A stretch of DNA of 64,000 nucleotides from Termitomyces sp. T153. Its lineage: Eukaryota; Basidiomycota; Agaricomycetes; Agaricales; Lyophyllaceae. The notes beneath the pieces were generated by a model, which did no database searches, was not told the DNA's origin, and saw only the letters and a list, made by a program, of their open reading frames with translations. The position numbers and the translations under genes were made by a program. Within the stretch, counting starts at the first letter, position 1, and each line of letters begins with the position of its first letter. Below are positions 46,885 through 58,933 of this stretch, piece after piece. The DNA lies in NCBI GenBank assembly GCA_018296165.2, contig JACKQL020000034.1, positions 434,001 through 498,000 of the forward strand, written 5' to 3'.

Positions 46885-47780
46885 AGAGCCAGCTAGGTCA
46901 AATGGCACATCCCATAGTATTTGACATGCTTGCATTGATTGCAAATTCTGTTAGGGCATCTTATCCACCTAGTCTCTCTGGTCATGATGCACCATTGCTC
47001 TTAGTATTTGAACAATGTTCTGATTGGCGTTCTCCATCTGGCCATCCATCTGTGGATGGAAAGACGTGGACATCAGCAGCTGTGCGCCCAACATCTTGTG
47101 AAGCTCTTTCCTCTATTTAGACATGAACTTAGAGTCATGATTGCTAACAATGAACCTTGGAAGGCCATGCAGCCTTACTACTTCATGCAAGTAAATCCAC
47201 AATAATTCTGATGCTTTCATTGTTGTGTTCACTGGTATGAGGTGAACCCATGCTTGTCATGCAACAAATAATCACATATAGGTAATTAAATTCTCTTGAT
47301 TCTGGGAATGGGCCAATTAAAAACCATTCCTATTGAGTCCCAAGCTTTTGTGGAGACATGCAAGGAATGCAGCTCCCCTGTTGGTTGTTTATTAGAGGTC
47401 TTGGACCTCTGACATGTTTCACATGACACACAAAAGTGTGTAACTTCTGCACTTAACCTGGACTACCAATACCATTGCCAGAGATAATCAATGGTCTTTT
47501 GCATGCTGAAGTGACACACAATGTTATGTGCTTGATCCACTACTTGCAGTATCAATAGTTGGAACCTAGGAAGACAAAGGACTTGCTGTCCTCTGAGATT
47601 ACTAGCCCAGATAGACTTTCTATCAAACTGGAACCTTGAGTGCTCCAAGGGATTATCCAGAACTATTGAACATAGTTGATTCTGGCCATATCTCTGTTGT
47701 ATTGTACAACAGAACTTGTCATCATAACTAGGTGGCTGGAGCAACTCTGGCACTGTGTCCACCACATCTCCCACCATCAC
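46885..47780 (-). pseudogene. Family D integrase remnant
   Basis: Zinc-binding part: HFSMQKTIDYLWQWYW at 47,463-47,510. Core remnants at about 46,890-47,200 read GAQLLMSTSFHPQMDGQ (S-x-FHPQ-DGQ box) and DWVDKMPLTEFAINASMS. The frame ends near 46,885 within a PFDLAGS segment. Confidence 0.8.
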
Positions 47781-48871
47781 ATTATCATCTGAAGCCTGTG
47801 GTCTGCATCGCAGGACTTCCTGCCAGATCCATGACTTTCACCTCAAGGTCTTGTGCCTCACATTTTTCTTGTATACATCAACTCTGTCACAGTTCCTGTG
47901 TCTGCATGGCACTAATTTCTATGACATTCTCTTTTGCCTCTTTGTACTAATGATATGGCAGGTCTTCACCTATGGGTCAATGCAGAGATCTGCATTGTCA
48001 CAATTGTACATGTTGTGCACATCTTTTGGCATGACATTCTTAATGATGATGACAATGATTCTATTTGTTTACTTAAAGACCTTCTACACATGAACATAGT
48101 GTCCTAGGTCCCGCAGTTTGAAGGGGGTGGTAATTACGGACACATCTGCTAGGTACTCTGGCCTGACACCTTTTCAAGTGTGCCAGTTACACCTCATAGC
48201 TACTTTACTACAATTTGATCCTTTGGAGTTCATACTACTTCCCACCTATAAATCTCTCCCCATCTGCCACTAATGTGCCATCCCAATTTCTAAACTCAGC
48301 TACACTTGGCACCGCTTAGTTGGAGTTGATTGGTGTAGGACTTTAATAGCCCAATTGGCAAGCTCATGCCTTCCTCTAGTCAACCCACAACCAAGGGTAG
48401 TCATGACTCTACCCCTCCCCATGCCCAGACACTACTTTTGGAAGGTCAATCCTGAGATTTGGAACCCGCAACAGAATGAGCCAGCCAAGGCTAAGCTTAC
48501 TTGTGGAGTATGCTGCACCATATTAGGCTAGGCACCCAAGCACTTATTTCAACCTGCCAATGACCTTAACAGCCATGCCAACCCATCTGTTGGACCACAC
48601 ATTATGTCAGCAGCCTGATCAACCTATATTGGCATCCTATCCTCATGCATACTTGTACCATGACCCACTTGGTCAGCAAGGTTCCTTCCCAGCACTTGGT
48701 CCAGACCCTCTCCCAAATCTGTCACATCAAGGAACCCTCTCTTTTTCTGATTGGACATGAGCGTGGTGGTCACCTAACCTCATTATGTCACATTCTTAAA
48801 GTACCTGGATAAGCAGTCTACTACCTTGTTCAGTTCTCCTTTGACATATGTGATGTCAAACTGATAATGGG

Positions 48872-50700
48872 CTAGAAATCTATCCACCTACACTGTTGTG
48901 GTGACAACATCACCTGCATCTTGAAGAATTCAAATGCTTTGTGGTCTGTTATAATATAGATGGAGCATCCTATCAACTTGTCCTCCCATTTGAGGAGGGC
49001 TTCTAAGATTGCCAGCATCTCCAGTTTGTACACAGCATAGTTCTGCTGGGCATTGTTGAACTTAGACATGAACCTTGCCAGTCAACAGGTCTGCCACATT
49101 GCTCCTTGCCCATACATGCTCCAACTAAAGTCTTGGATGCATCACAAATGAGCCAAATAGGCTCATTATGTTGTGGGCTGATTTATTAAATAACTAGCAT
49201 TTGATAACAGATGCATTTGATTATATTGAAACACTATTGGTGTGTAGGGCACCAATAAAATGGCAAGCCATTCTGGATTATCACCATCAATGTTCCTGTA
49301 TACATCATCACATCCAGTAAAAAGTTTGAGATGTAGTTGACTAGTCTCATAAATTGTTGCACATTGTTGTAGTTCCATGGAGTCCTCCACTCTCATGTGT
49401 GATCTGGTTTGTCATAGTCTAGATGGATACCATGGCTATCAATGATGTGGCCTAAGCAGTCCACCTGGTCTGAGTATAGCTCACATTTCTTCCACTTGAG
49501 ATAGAGCAGATTTGCTCTATGCTGTTTGAAAACCACTGTAAGATGCCACTCATGATCTTCAATTGTATCAGAGTAGATGAATATAGCATCTAAGTATATG
49601 TGCATGAATTTGCCAATGACATCTTAGAATATCAATGTCATCAACCTTTGAAACATTGCTGGTGCATTGCAATCTCCAATCTGCATAATGACACTGACAT
49701 ATGTGCCAGTAATCAATGAGAACACAGTCTTAGCAATATCTGCCATGCAGATTTGCACTTGCTTGTATGCATCTGTGAGGTCAATCTTTGGCCGAGCTTG
49801 TCATGGACTACATCCTCCCAGATCACCTCCTGATCTGGCAATGGAGTCACATTTTTAATGGTATTATTGTTGTGTTAGCACACATCCAATGCTGTTCTCA
49901 AAGTCCCACTTTTAGGGATGCACAACAGTGGCACCACTTGGGATGCAGTCTGTGCTTCCTACTATTGAGCACAAATATATTGATTTGTTTCTTCTCTAAG
50001 TTGCTGCTGCAGTGCCATTGGACAACAAGGTAAATGATACCAATCCTGCTTATTGTTGTCAATGAGATTAATTTCATGATAGACCTCATGTCATGGAGAA
50101 AGCTCTCCTTTTGTTCCATTAACAATGTCAGAAAATTCTATTTGTCACTGACTCTATAGCCAAAGAATTTCTCCCTTGGTGAGGCATAGGTCCTTCCATT
50201 TTCCCTGCCTCTGGGTGGATTCTCTTACTGCCTTGGTATGTCCACTGGCTTTCAGTTTTGGTCCAAATCACTCACACAAGGCATTAATCCTTACTTCACT
50301 GTTGTCTGGAACAATAATCCATAATGTCTATGACCAACTAGCTTGCATCACTCTCAAAAATTCTCCTTTGTAGCTGATCTCCATCACTATGGAGATCTCA
50401 TCCTCTGTAGCCTGACAATACACTCTGCTCTGCAAAAGAAGCCTATGACCTTCCCAAGCTTGCATTGATGCCACTACTTCATTCCATTCCTATAGCATCC
50501 ATGGGTCAAATGCATAGTCAAAAGCTGGGGATGGCACTGGCCTATCCCTTAGTAACTGTATTGTCAATTTAGCTTGCCTCAACAAGCTTTCTTCTTCCTC
50601 ATCAGTGATAAGGTCCTTGACCTTGACCTTCAATGATGTGGGCTGCCATTGCAAGTCCTCAGCTTCACTCCCTCCTCATCAAACCTTAGACCCTGCTGAG
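48872..50700 (-). pseudogene. Family D reverse transcriptase and RNase H
   Basis: The RT palm reads GDCNAPAMFQRLM near 49,630-49,680, then IYLDAIFIYSDTIEDHE (49,393-49,605). The second catalytic Asp is Ala (YLDA instead of YLDD). LGHIIDSHGIHLDYDK follows. RNase H remnant at 48,872-49,069: KFNNAQQNYAVYKLEMLAI, ITDHKAFEFFK and QQCRWIDF. Upstream RT fingers (49,900-50,700) are badly shifted. Confidence 0.85.
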
Positions 50701-50762
50701 GACTTGTCCTCAACCCTCACTTTCTTTGCTGGATTTGCCTTTGGGATTGATGGCTTTGGCAA

Positions 50763-51248
50763 TTACTCTGACTCCCCATGTGCATTCCCATGTATTCTCT
50801 CCCTCTTCAGAGTATCTTCATACTCTTTGTCAAGAAGCAACAATGCTGGATGATCCTGTGGCAAGCCTGCCACAGCCTGCACCTCCTCAACTAAATCCTC
50901 CACTGTAGGTTTGAATTGCCCACCATAGAGTAAGCTTTTGGCTAGCCCTTGCCACTTCTCTGTCAACCAATACTGACATAGTTGTCTGTCTGCATTCTCA
51001 AGTGCCACCCTCACTGCAGGGGTGGCTTGTCCATTCACAATGACCTGATTACCTTCAAAGTCCAAGACCACCTTATTCTTCCTCATATAGAATGTGCAAA
51101 CAATCATATCATACCAATCAAAGTTAGCTACATCAACATACTTTTTGGACTTCATTCCAAGAATTCCCAGCTTCACATACATGTCAAATTGCACTGTTGC
51201 CTGGTTCCCAACTGTAATGTCAATGGTTCCACTAGCTGTTGCACACAA
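50763..51248 (-). pseudogene. Family D protease C-terminal half and linker
   Basis: GNQATVQFDMYVKLGILGM, YDMIVCTFYMRKNKVVLDFE (the G-T-P-F-M box with Gly to Cys and Pro lost), then an Arg/Glu-rich linker with YEDTLKRERIHG. The active-site DTG/DSG end is not readable. Confidence 0.65.
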
Positions 51249-51399
51249 ACATCATGTACCTTGGTAAAACTGTGGGGTTGTCCATAGCCACAATGTCCTC
51301 CTCATCCTGGTCAGATTCAAGGCCCTCTTCATCCTCTGGCTCATTGCCAGATTCCATATTGCTTCCTTGACTTTGATCAGCTGTATGTGCTGCTCTCAC

Positions 51400-53689
51400 C
51401 TGTGCATGCAATTTTCCAGCCTTGCTCTTGGGCTTTCTGCAATCATACAAGTAGTGGCCCCTGCCACCACACCAGAAGCATGTTAGCCCTCCACTATCTT
51501 TCTCCTTAGGCTTCTGTCATGGCCACAACCATGATCATTACTGCATCCACATTTTTGGTGGGGCCTGCTCTCTTTGGCTTCCCTTGGCCTCTGTCCTCTG
51601 ACCATGTCTCCACTCCCTAAAAGGTGGCTTGCATGCTCATGTACCATGTCTTTTTTTCTAGCAAGGAAGGCTGTCATTTTATATGGGGCAACCATTCATG
51701 TGCTGACTCTTTGAGCTGTTTTTAACAAGCACTCAAACTGTATTGCATAGGCCAAGAACTCCTCTACTGCATTGACCTCTGGAGATAATCCATCATCATG
51801 GATTAATACTTTCTGCTTCTCCAGAGGGATTTCCTTTAGGAACATCTTGCAAATTGTCCATGCATCTAGGTATCTGATCATATTCTGTGCATAATCAATC
51901 AACCTATCATAGAACCCTTGTACACCAAGTTTTTCAGTGTACACAGCAGCATAGAATGCCTCCCAGGCATCCTGCATTGTCAATGGACTGACAAACTGAT
52001 TGTACAATTCAATAATCACATCCTTAAATGTCCATTGCTGTTTTGCACAATTGTAGTGCAAGACATGATGTCAATACCAGCATTTTTCTGGTCCATCTAG
52101 GAATTCTGGAAGGATAAAGATCTTTTTGCAGTCCATTTTGTCTCCTACATACAAACATGCTGCCAAGTGATAGCAGATGTCCATGGTCCAATCTCCCAAG
52201 TCACTGAACTTTCAATCCCTCTCTGTACACTTGAATATACTAAGGATCTCCTTTCCTCATCTTCACTCCTTCTGGCAGCCATAATACAATGCCCACAGCA
52301 TCATCAATAATACTTGTCAAACACTAATGCATATTATCAGTATACACTTTTGTCACTTCTAGCACTTTTGGAGTCTGACTCCATCCTTGAGCAGGGTCCA
52401 CCACTGAAAAGGCCCACACCTGGCATCCAGGTGTCACAAAGTCTGTTTGTCATGGAGGGTACAATGGATCTTGACTATCTCTGCCCTGGTCATCTCAACC
52501 TCCATGACAAATTCTGCACCCTGGGCCTCCTAATGGAGGTTCATCTTAACCACTATTACTGTGATGGTCATCTCCACAATGGCTACTGCTGCCATCACTC
52601 CCTCCTGGATCTCCATCTGCCTGTGCAGTTAACTTCACAAACTATTACCACATGTCATTGACTGGTAGTACCTCTTCAAACACCATGCCTTGGTCATCTA
52701 CCAAGAAATAACCTTGCACTCTTAGGTCCTGATTCCACATATGCTGGTACACAACATAGTTCTGAAAATCAGTAGCAGGGGGTATGCTAGTTGGTACTGC
52801 TAGTGTCAAGGATTCATCTTGAGTGTGAACCTCCTCTACCAACTCAGCTGATGGATTTACTACCACAGGCATTGTGGTTACAGTCTCCACAACTGAAAGC
52901 AGTGTGGTTGGGTGCCCCATGAATTGATGCTGGCATTGTCCAGCTGCTTGCTGAGCAATGAATTGCTTGTCCATTTCTCCTCTCTGTTGGTGAGCAAAAA
53001 TATTGCTCATGGCTTTCTGCAAATAGGGCAAATCTGCATGTAGTGCAGCAATTGCCAGGATTAAGTTGGCATCATGGGGTGTCAACATGGCAGATTGCAC
53101 TTGTCTTAACTTGTGGTCACAATAACTCCTTGCTTCCAAGTCCATAATCTCAACATAAGATGCAATATATTCATTGGTTCCACTCACAGGGACTGTCCTG
53201 CCTCATGATTTCAGTAATTGAATATGCTCTTCAAAATACAACTTCAGTCTTGCTTTGGTACTGTCCTTTACAACATCTGGATGCTTTTTCCAGATGACTG
53301 CAATCTGTATATCCATAGTCTGGCTATACCTTTCATCATCTTCTTCATCCAACATCTCCTCAACCATAGTGGAGTGCTGTTATTTTCTCACCACACAATT
53401 TTGCCATTTCTCACTCTGGAATGGTTTACATTGTGTCAATGGAGTTGATTCCATAAGTAGCCTCCAGGATTTGTCCACTGATTGCTCTTGGGTTCTTCTC
53501 CAAGTAACTCCAGCCATCCCTGGCACTCCTGCCCTTAATAGCAATGGGTTCATGCTCTGTGACTTGCTCATGTCCACCATTTCTGCTTGCCTCCTCTTGC
53601 CCATCCTCTGTAAGGGCAACCTCCAGGAGTGGTGGCTCAATCACACAGCTAGCAAAGGGGAATCCAAAGTATATTAGCAAGGTAGTCAA
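51400..53689 (-). pseudogene. Family D gag with zinc knuckle
   Basis: Gag blocks at 52,645-53,187 (MSGTNEYIASYVEIMDLEAR) and 51,696-52,061 (TFKDVIIELYNQFVS, MQDAWEAFYAAVYTEKLGVQ). Zinc knuckle FWCGGRGHYLYDC near 51,455-51,485 (C-x2-C-x4-H-x4-C). An upstream fragment at 53,426-53,689 (TEDGQEEASRNGGHEQ) may be the gag start or the edge of the neighbouring family C repeat. Confidence 0.7.
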
Positions 53690-53987
53690 TGATATATATG
53701 GTAACTAATCACCTAGCAGAGGGGAATCCCAAGAGAACAAGTCTAGGGATTCCCACTGCTTGGTGCAGTATGTCAGTGGGCAGTGGAAGCATGGGAACAA
53801 CTGTACAGAAGGCTGGAGCTAGCCCTAACCCTAGGGAGGTGCTCAACAAGGAACCATGGGAAGTTCTGAGGGTCTCTGGAGATCTCCAGGGGTCTGCAAC
53901 AAGCCACAGAGATCACTATGGAGGTTAGAAATGGAAGTTGGAGGTTAGAAATGGAAGTTGGAGGTTGGAAATGGAAGTCCCCTGACA
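53669..53987 (-). repeat. Family C 3' LTR
   Basis: Minus strand begins TGTCAGGGGACTTCC, matching 35,255-35,559. A short duplicated piece (GGAAGTTGGAGGTTAGAAAT type, 53,922-53,970) occurs near its start. The left end is uncertain because it meets family D near 53,640-53,669. Confidence 0.65.
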
Positions 53988-54003
53988 TCACCCCTCCTCT
54001 AGC
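53988..54003 (-). other. Polypurine tract of family C
   Basis: Minus-strand GCTAGAGGAGGGGTGA directly before the LTR start TGTCAGGGG. Confidence 0.7.
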
Positions 54004-54819
54004 ATGTGGTGTCTTGATGTGCAGAGTAGAAGAACTCCAGATTGCCTAGTTCACTGGTGAAATGGGGTAGATTCCTCAGATGGCCTGTGGCATGTCTGGG
54101 TGCCTCTGGTGGAACTCCCAAATCAGCTCCAGTACATGCACATTCTCCTGTGGTTCCCAGGAAATGTCCTTGATTCCATAGCCTTTCCACTTCACCTTGT
54201 ATTGTAGACTGCTTCATTCTCTGACAGCTGGGCCTGGGGTTCAAAGCCTATGCATGGGTGACATCTGGTGTCCAGGAAGAAGGGCAAAAACTTGGTGGCC
54301 ACATGAACATGGTTGTTGTACTGGAACTCAGCATTGGGGAGGAGTTTGTCCCAGTCATCCTGGTGCTCATTGCAGAAGAGGCAGAGGTATTATTCAAGCT
54401 CCTGTTTCATGCATTTGGTCTGGCCATTGGACTGCAAGTGGTAGGCAGTGGAGGTGTGAAGCTTTAGCCAAGTAGTTAGTAGAGCTCTTAGGTGAAGTCT
54501 GCTACAAATTGTGACCCACAATCAGATATGTAGGCATCAGAGAGGCTGTGGAGCTTCCAGACATTTTATACCAGGACATCTGTGGCCACCAGTAGTTCCA
54601 GGATACTAGCTCTAACATTTTCCATTGGCCAGGGTGTCCAGCAATCCAAGAGTTGTGGTGTTGCTCTACAATCCTCTAATGGAGCTCTGGGATATTAGGC
54701 ACATAGATGCAGTTGCAGAAGGTCAGAAGCCTATCTCTGAGGGCCTATTCATCCATGCAGACAGACTTGGCACTAGTGGTGCATCCCAACTTCAGTGCCT
54801 GAGCCATCTGGGCAATGAG
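54004..54819 (-). pseudogene. Family C integrase C-terminus and chromodomain end
   Basis: Minus strand: an integrase core end similar to YHLQSNGQT near 54,410-54,440 and DDWDKLLPNAEFQYNNHVH near 54,300-54,350. A C-terminal segment with GEVERLWNQGHFLGTTGE and PHFTSELGNLEFFYSAHQD (54,000-54,244) follows. It is interrupted at 54,820 by the family B element, so the rest of pol should lie beyond the window end. Confidence 0.75.
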
Positions 54820-55881
54820 TGTCATGACCTGCTCCCTGGAATCCCAACCTTGTTTCCAGTCACCCTGCCCCCCCCAGATTTACCCCCAACACCCTCTCAA
54901 ACACCCCCAACCTTTGTTGACCTACAACACCCACTCTGGGTAACTCCAATGCTTCTCCAGCAAACCCCGACAGCCCCCTAGCTAACTCTGATGCCTTTTT
55001 TGCAGCCATCGATGCTTCTCCTGCCTCTCTTAGGCTCCTGGAACCCTCCCCCACTGTTTCTAACTCCAGTGTATATTACCAGCTCATTATCCTGGTTTAC
55101 CTGACCAACTCCAGAGCATCACAATGACCCCAGGATGACCTGCATTCTTAACTGATCCCATCAGAACATTACTGCAGCCTGTCTTCTGATCACAACCAAC
55201 AGCCATCAACTCTGTGTGGCTCTGATGAGTCCCACTGCCAGACCTGCTGTCCCTCAGAGCTCTCCAGTAGTCAGTATATAAGTTGTAGAGTAGCATCTCA
55301 TATTCTAGTCTTAATATTACATTTACTTAGTTACTTGTGTCTCATGTTTCTCTCTGTTTTGTCTCCATCTCTATTTTTAATCTCAAATCCATCGCTTTTC
55401 TCAGTTCCATCTTGTCTTGCCTTTGTCTCATCTCAACTATCTCTGTTTCCCTTTCCATTCCTAAGTTCTTTCATCTCTGACATCATTACAAACTCTGCAT
55501 GCACACTACAAACCTTCAAACATTCTTATGACAACTCCAGACCTTGCCCTACACTTGGCCCCAGAACCCATCATTTCTGATTGATCTCCCATCAAACTCT
55601 GGCTCTGCTCCCATCACTTGCAAAGCCTCTGCTTACTTTGCAGCCCATATACCTACAAACTTGTTCCTGATGCCTGCCCAAGCCCAATGTTTAATATACT
55701 TGGTTTTAGACTTCTCTGAACCCCTCTGGACTTGCTCAGACCACTTCCCTTAGCTTTCCCTTGCTAGTCCATATAGTCCACACCAACCCCAGAGTGCTAG
55801 GTTATAAGCACAGGACATTGTGTCCACCTAGTAAGGATTCACCTAGTGTAGCTGAGCCCCCATAGTCAGTGGAACCTGACG
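54820..55881 (+). repeat. 5' LTR of family B (near-complete element)
   Basis: Starts TGTCATGACC and ends at CCTGACG (family CCTGACA), then TAATATCAAGACTCC. TATATAAG core at 55,275-55,282 in the same context as in the other three full LTRs. Confidence 0.9.
55275..55282 (+). promoter_or_regulatory. Core promoter of family B LTR
   Basis: TATATAAG within CAGTAGTCAGTATATAAGTT. The identical block occurs at 23,251-23,258 and 34,278-34,285 (+) and at 21,395-21,402 (minus). Confidence 0.65.
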
Positions 55882-55913
55882 TAATATCAAGACTCCACCT
55901 TACTCCATTCTCA

Positions 55914-57136
55914 ATGTCTGTGTATAATCCCACATACAACCCTGCTGGCTACTTAACTAATGTCTATGGTCAGCCAGTCCCTGAAAATCAGTATGCCCTG
56001 TTTTATCCAGGCCCACTCACAGATCAGTACATTTCCTGTCATTGGATCCTGGATCATGACCAGACATCATACACTCCCTCCATTAGCCAGGGAATACTCC
56101 CAGGCTAGTGCTGCCCCCCAATGTTCCCTGCTGATGGCAACTACTCCTGCATGTACTCTGGAGGATTTTCTGGAGCACTCCTAGCACCCTCCAACCCCAC
56201 CTACCTTCCACCCACTCACTACTATGTGTACCCTGCTATGGCCCCAGCCCCTCTGGAGCACCCAGATAACTATTCCCCTTCTTAATTGCCATTCCCCACT
56301 CAAATCCCTCCTTTTTCTAGACAGCAATGAGTCAAAACTTACATCCAGCAGTGTGACAAAGTCCTCCACTCTCTCCACCTCTCCCCTGCAGAGTTTGCAA
56401 GATGCACTCACACCCTCCTCATCAACTTAGGCTATCCTGACACCCCAGCAATTTTAGAGGTTTGGGCAGACCACCTCCTTAACTTTCACAAACACTATCT
56501 GCAAGGGAACCTCTCTGAAGCTATGCAAGGCACCTTGGAAATTGATGCCAACCTCCAGAATGAGCTCCACACCCTGGTTGAGGAAATCCATATCAGCTCA
56601 AACTCCCATCAGTGTGAAGATCCTCTGGACTCTGCCTGCTCCTTCCATGTGCAATGAGAGGAACCTGCCAGGGCATGAAGCAAAGCTCTGCCCCCCATCC
56701 TCTGCCAGCAGGAAGAGCTCAATGCCACATCCAACATCTTGAGGAACCTCAACCCCATGGGGGGACTGTTCAATTAACCTGCTGCTCACACCCTGGCCCT
56801 CTCTGCTTGCCCCTGGGCAAACTCCATCCTCAGTGCCTTCCATACCTGGGACCAACCCACTGCCCTCAAACCCTATACCCAGAGGCCACTCCTGCACATT
56901 GACAATGACAATTGAACTCTCTCCTACATCAACAAGCCTGGCAACTCCAGCAATGAGCCCACCCCACACAACAGCCCTCTCCAAGACAGACCCCCCTACT
57001 TTGACCTCTATGCCTCCTGTGGCAATGCCCTGCAACCCCACTAAAATTCCCCAATCCCTCCAAGACAAGCCATGGGCCCTGGAGCACCTCAACCCCTCTC
57101 TTTCTCAACAACTCCCCTCATCTCCCACCCATTCCA
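55914..57136 (+). pseudogene. Family B gag N-terminal region
   Basis: Opens 33 bases inside the LTR: MSVYNPTYNPAGYLTNVYG, VPENQYALFYPGPLTDQY. After a shift it continues as a Tyr/Pro-rich part (PTYLPPTHYYVYPAMAPAP) and a helical segment (QQCDKVLHSLHLSPAEFA, LEVWADHLLNFHKHYLQ) to about 56,630. Several stops lie in the Pro/Ser-rich stretch 56,640-57,136. Confidence 0.65.
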
Positions 57137-58414
57137 ATGCCCAATCCTCCCACCAACACTAGCTACTTTGGGCTACCCACCCCTGGAGGACCCAGTCCCC
57201 CTTGCTGGGCCTTGGGCCCTCCTCCAGGCAACACTAGCCAACCCCCAGGTAGTGAGCCTCCCAACAGTGGACCTCCTGGTGGATGGGGCCTGGCCATGGA
57301 CAACTTCCCTCCTCAATACAGCAATGGAAACAACTATTACTATTATTACAATGTTGGACTCCTGCCTCAATCTCAAAACACTCAGGACAACACTTGTGAT
57401 GCACTGGCTCAGAAAGCCAAGCTCAAATCTTTCATTGGTCATGACTCCTGGAAATGGAGAATCTTTTTAATGCAGTGCCTAACAATGTTCCAAGCTAAGC
57501 CTATTACCTTCCAGCTTGAGAGCTCACAAGTAGCCTTCACTATATCATATTTACAGGGCATTGCCTTTGACCACTACACAGCATTGCTCTGGTTTGATCC
57601 CAACAACCCCATGCTCTCCAATTGGCTTGCTTTCACCCAGGAATTCTCTAGTAAGTTTGGCATCTTTGACACTGTAGCAGAAGCAAAGGAGAACCTCTCC
57701 AACCTCCAAATGTGCAACAACAAACATTTCACAACCTTCATTGTACAATTTGAATGGGAGGCCTATGAGACAGGATGGAACTACAACACCCTCTGATTTA
57801 TTCTCCACCATGCCCTGCCTCAACATATCAAGGATGTCCTCCACCTTGCACCCAAGCAAACTATATATGATGGGTACAAGGTGCTCATTACACAGATTGA
57901 TCAATGCTACTGGGAAGATCAGAGCAAGAACACAGCACTGCAGACTACATGGAACACCTCTGGCAACATCAACTGGTAGGCCAGAGCAACCAATGGCAAT
58001 TAACCCTTGATTCCCACCAACCCTGCCAACTCCACACCCTGTTTCCCTCAAGGCCAAGGACCTCCCAGTGCTAACCAACCCCTGGAACCATGCCCTCCTG
58101 CCCAACTCAATGCTGCTGATCTCCACAAAACTCTGAAACACTTGGACACCAACTCCAATGACCTCAACAATGCTCTAGACTCCACCAACAATCAAAAAGC
58201 CCTATGCATGAACAAGATTTGGAACAGGCCTTGGATTGACATACCAGAGGAGACTCAGGAGAAGCAACAAAAGGAGAGTGCATGCATCCTATGTGGTGAG
58301 CAGAGACATTTCATTGTTAGTTGCTCTAAATGCCAGGTGATAGGACATGCTGTATGGACTATTGACAGAGAAGATTGTGACTACCAGTTTACAGAAAACA
58401 AGTCAGTAGTTTAG
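57137..58414 (+). pseudogene. Family B gag capsid region and zinc knuckle
   Basis: The capsid-like domain (about 57,395-57,975) reads ESSQVAFTISYLQGIAFDHY, NWLAFTQEFSSKFGIFDTVA and FTTFIVQFEWEAYETGW, a stop, then HHALPQHIKDVLHLAPKQ. The zinc knuckle CILCGEQRHFIVSC (C-x2-C-x4-H-x4-C) is near 58,285-58,327. The pattern is that of retrotransposon gag. Confidence 0.87.
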
Positions 58415-58423
58415 GTCTCGAAG

Positions 58424-58930
58424 ATGCCTGACATCTTCTCTGCCCTAGCTGCACTCCTTCATGCAACAGTACTTGCCCTGGACACTCTCCTAGCACATTT
58501 CCCCTCCCACTCCTCCCATACTCTCTTTCTCCACACCACCCTCCCCTTCTCTGCTAGCTCCATTTCCACTCTGGTCAACAGTGGTGCCACCAACAACTTC
58601 ATCAATGAATCCTTGGTAGTGCTTGCTCCCAACCACCTCTAATGTCTCTCCACTCTGATCCTCCTCAAGCTCTTTGATAGCAACCCCACCTCCACTGGAG
58701 ATATCACACACTGCATAGGGACAACCATGACCTTTGCCAATAGACAATGCCAGGACCTCCAATTACTTGTCACCAAACTGCCCCTCTCCACCCCCATTAT
58801 CCTACATTTTTCACCAATCCCCACATTGACTGGCCCTGTCTGACCCTCCACCTCAACCAGAACAGCCCAACTGACTCTAGACCAGTCCCCTTCAATATCT
58901 CACCTCCCTCCAAAAACTCTGAAGGTAAAA
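58424..58930 (+). pseudogene. Family B aspartic protease-like domain 1
   Basis: STLVNSGATNNFINESLVV, with the active-site Asp read as Asn (codon 58,577-58,579, GTC-AAC context). Then KLFDSNPTSTGDITHC, TFANRQCQDLQLLVTKLP and, after a shift, NPHIDWPCLTLHLNQNSP. The order matches a whole retropepsin unit. It is followed directly by a second such unit. Confidence 0.75.
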
Positions 58931-58933
58931 CCA

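Larger units (their letters stand above)
46885..53640 (-). mobile_element. Ty3/gypsy family D, truncated and decayed
   Basis: Order on the minus strand is gag, zinc knuckle, protease, RT, RNase H, integrase. The integrase is cut at about 46,885, close to the end of PAT1, and no LTR is visible at either end. CpG is rare, but three CpG sites remain at 47,028, 47,065 and 47,085, near the gene edge. Stretch 47,781-48,871 holds only degraded linker between RNase H and integrase. Confidence 0.85.

Noticed and set aside
55881..55900. TAATATCAAGACTCC after the family B LTR as primer-binding site
   Set aside because: It stands at the right place in all copies and partly resembles TGGTATCAGAGC, but the match is too poor to call.
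56598..57092. 164-codon minus-strand frame within family B gag
   Set aside because: Gly/Val-rich shadow of a Pro/Ser-rich coding strand, not shared with the antisense ORF blocks and not at the same position.
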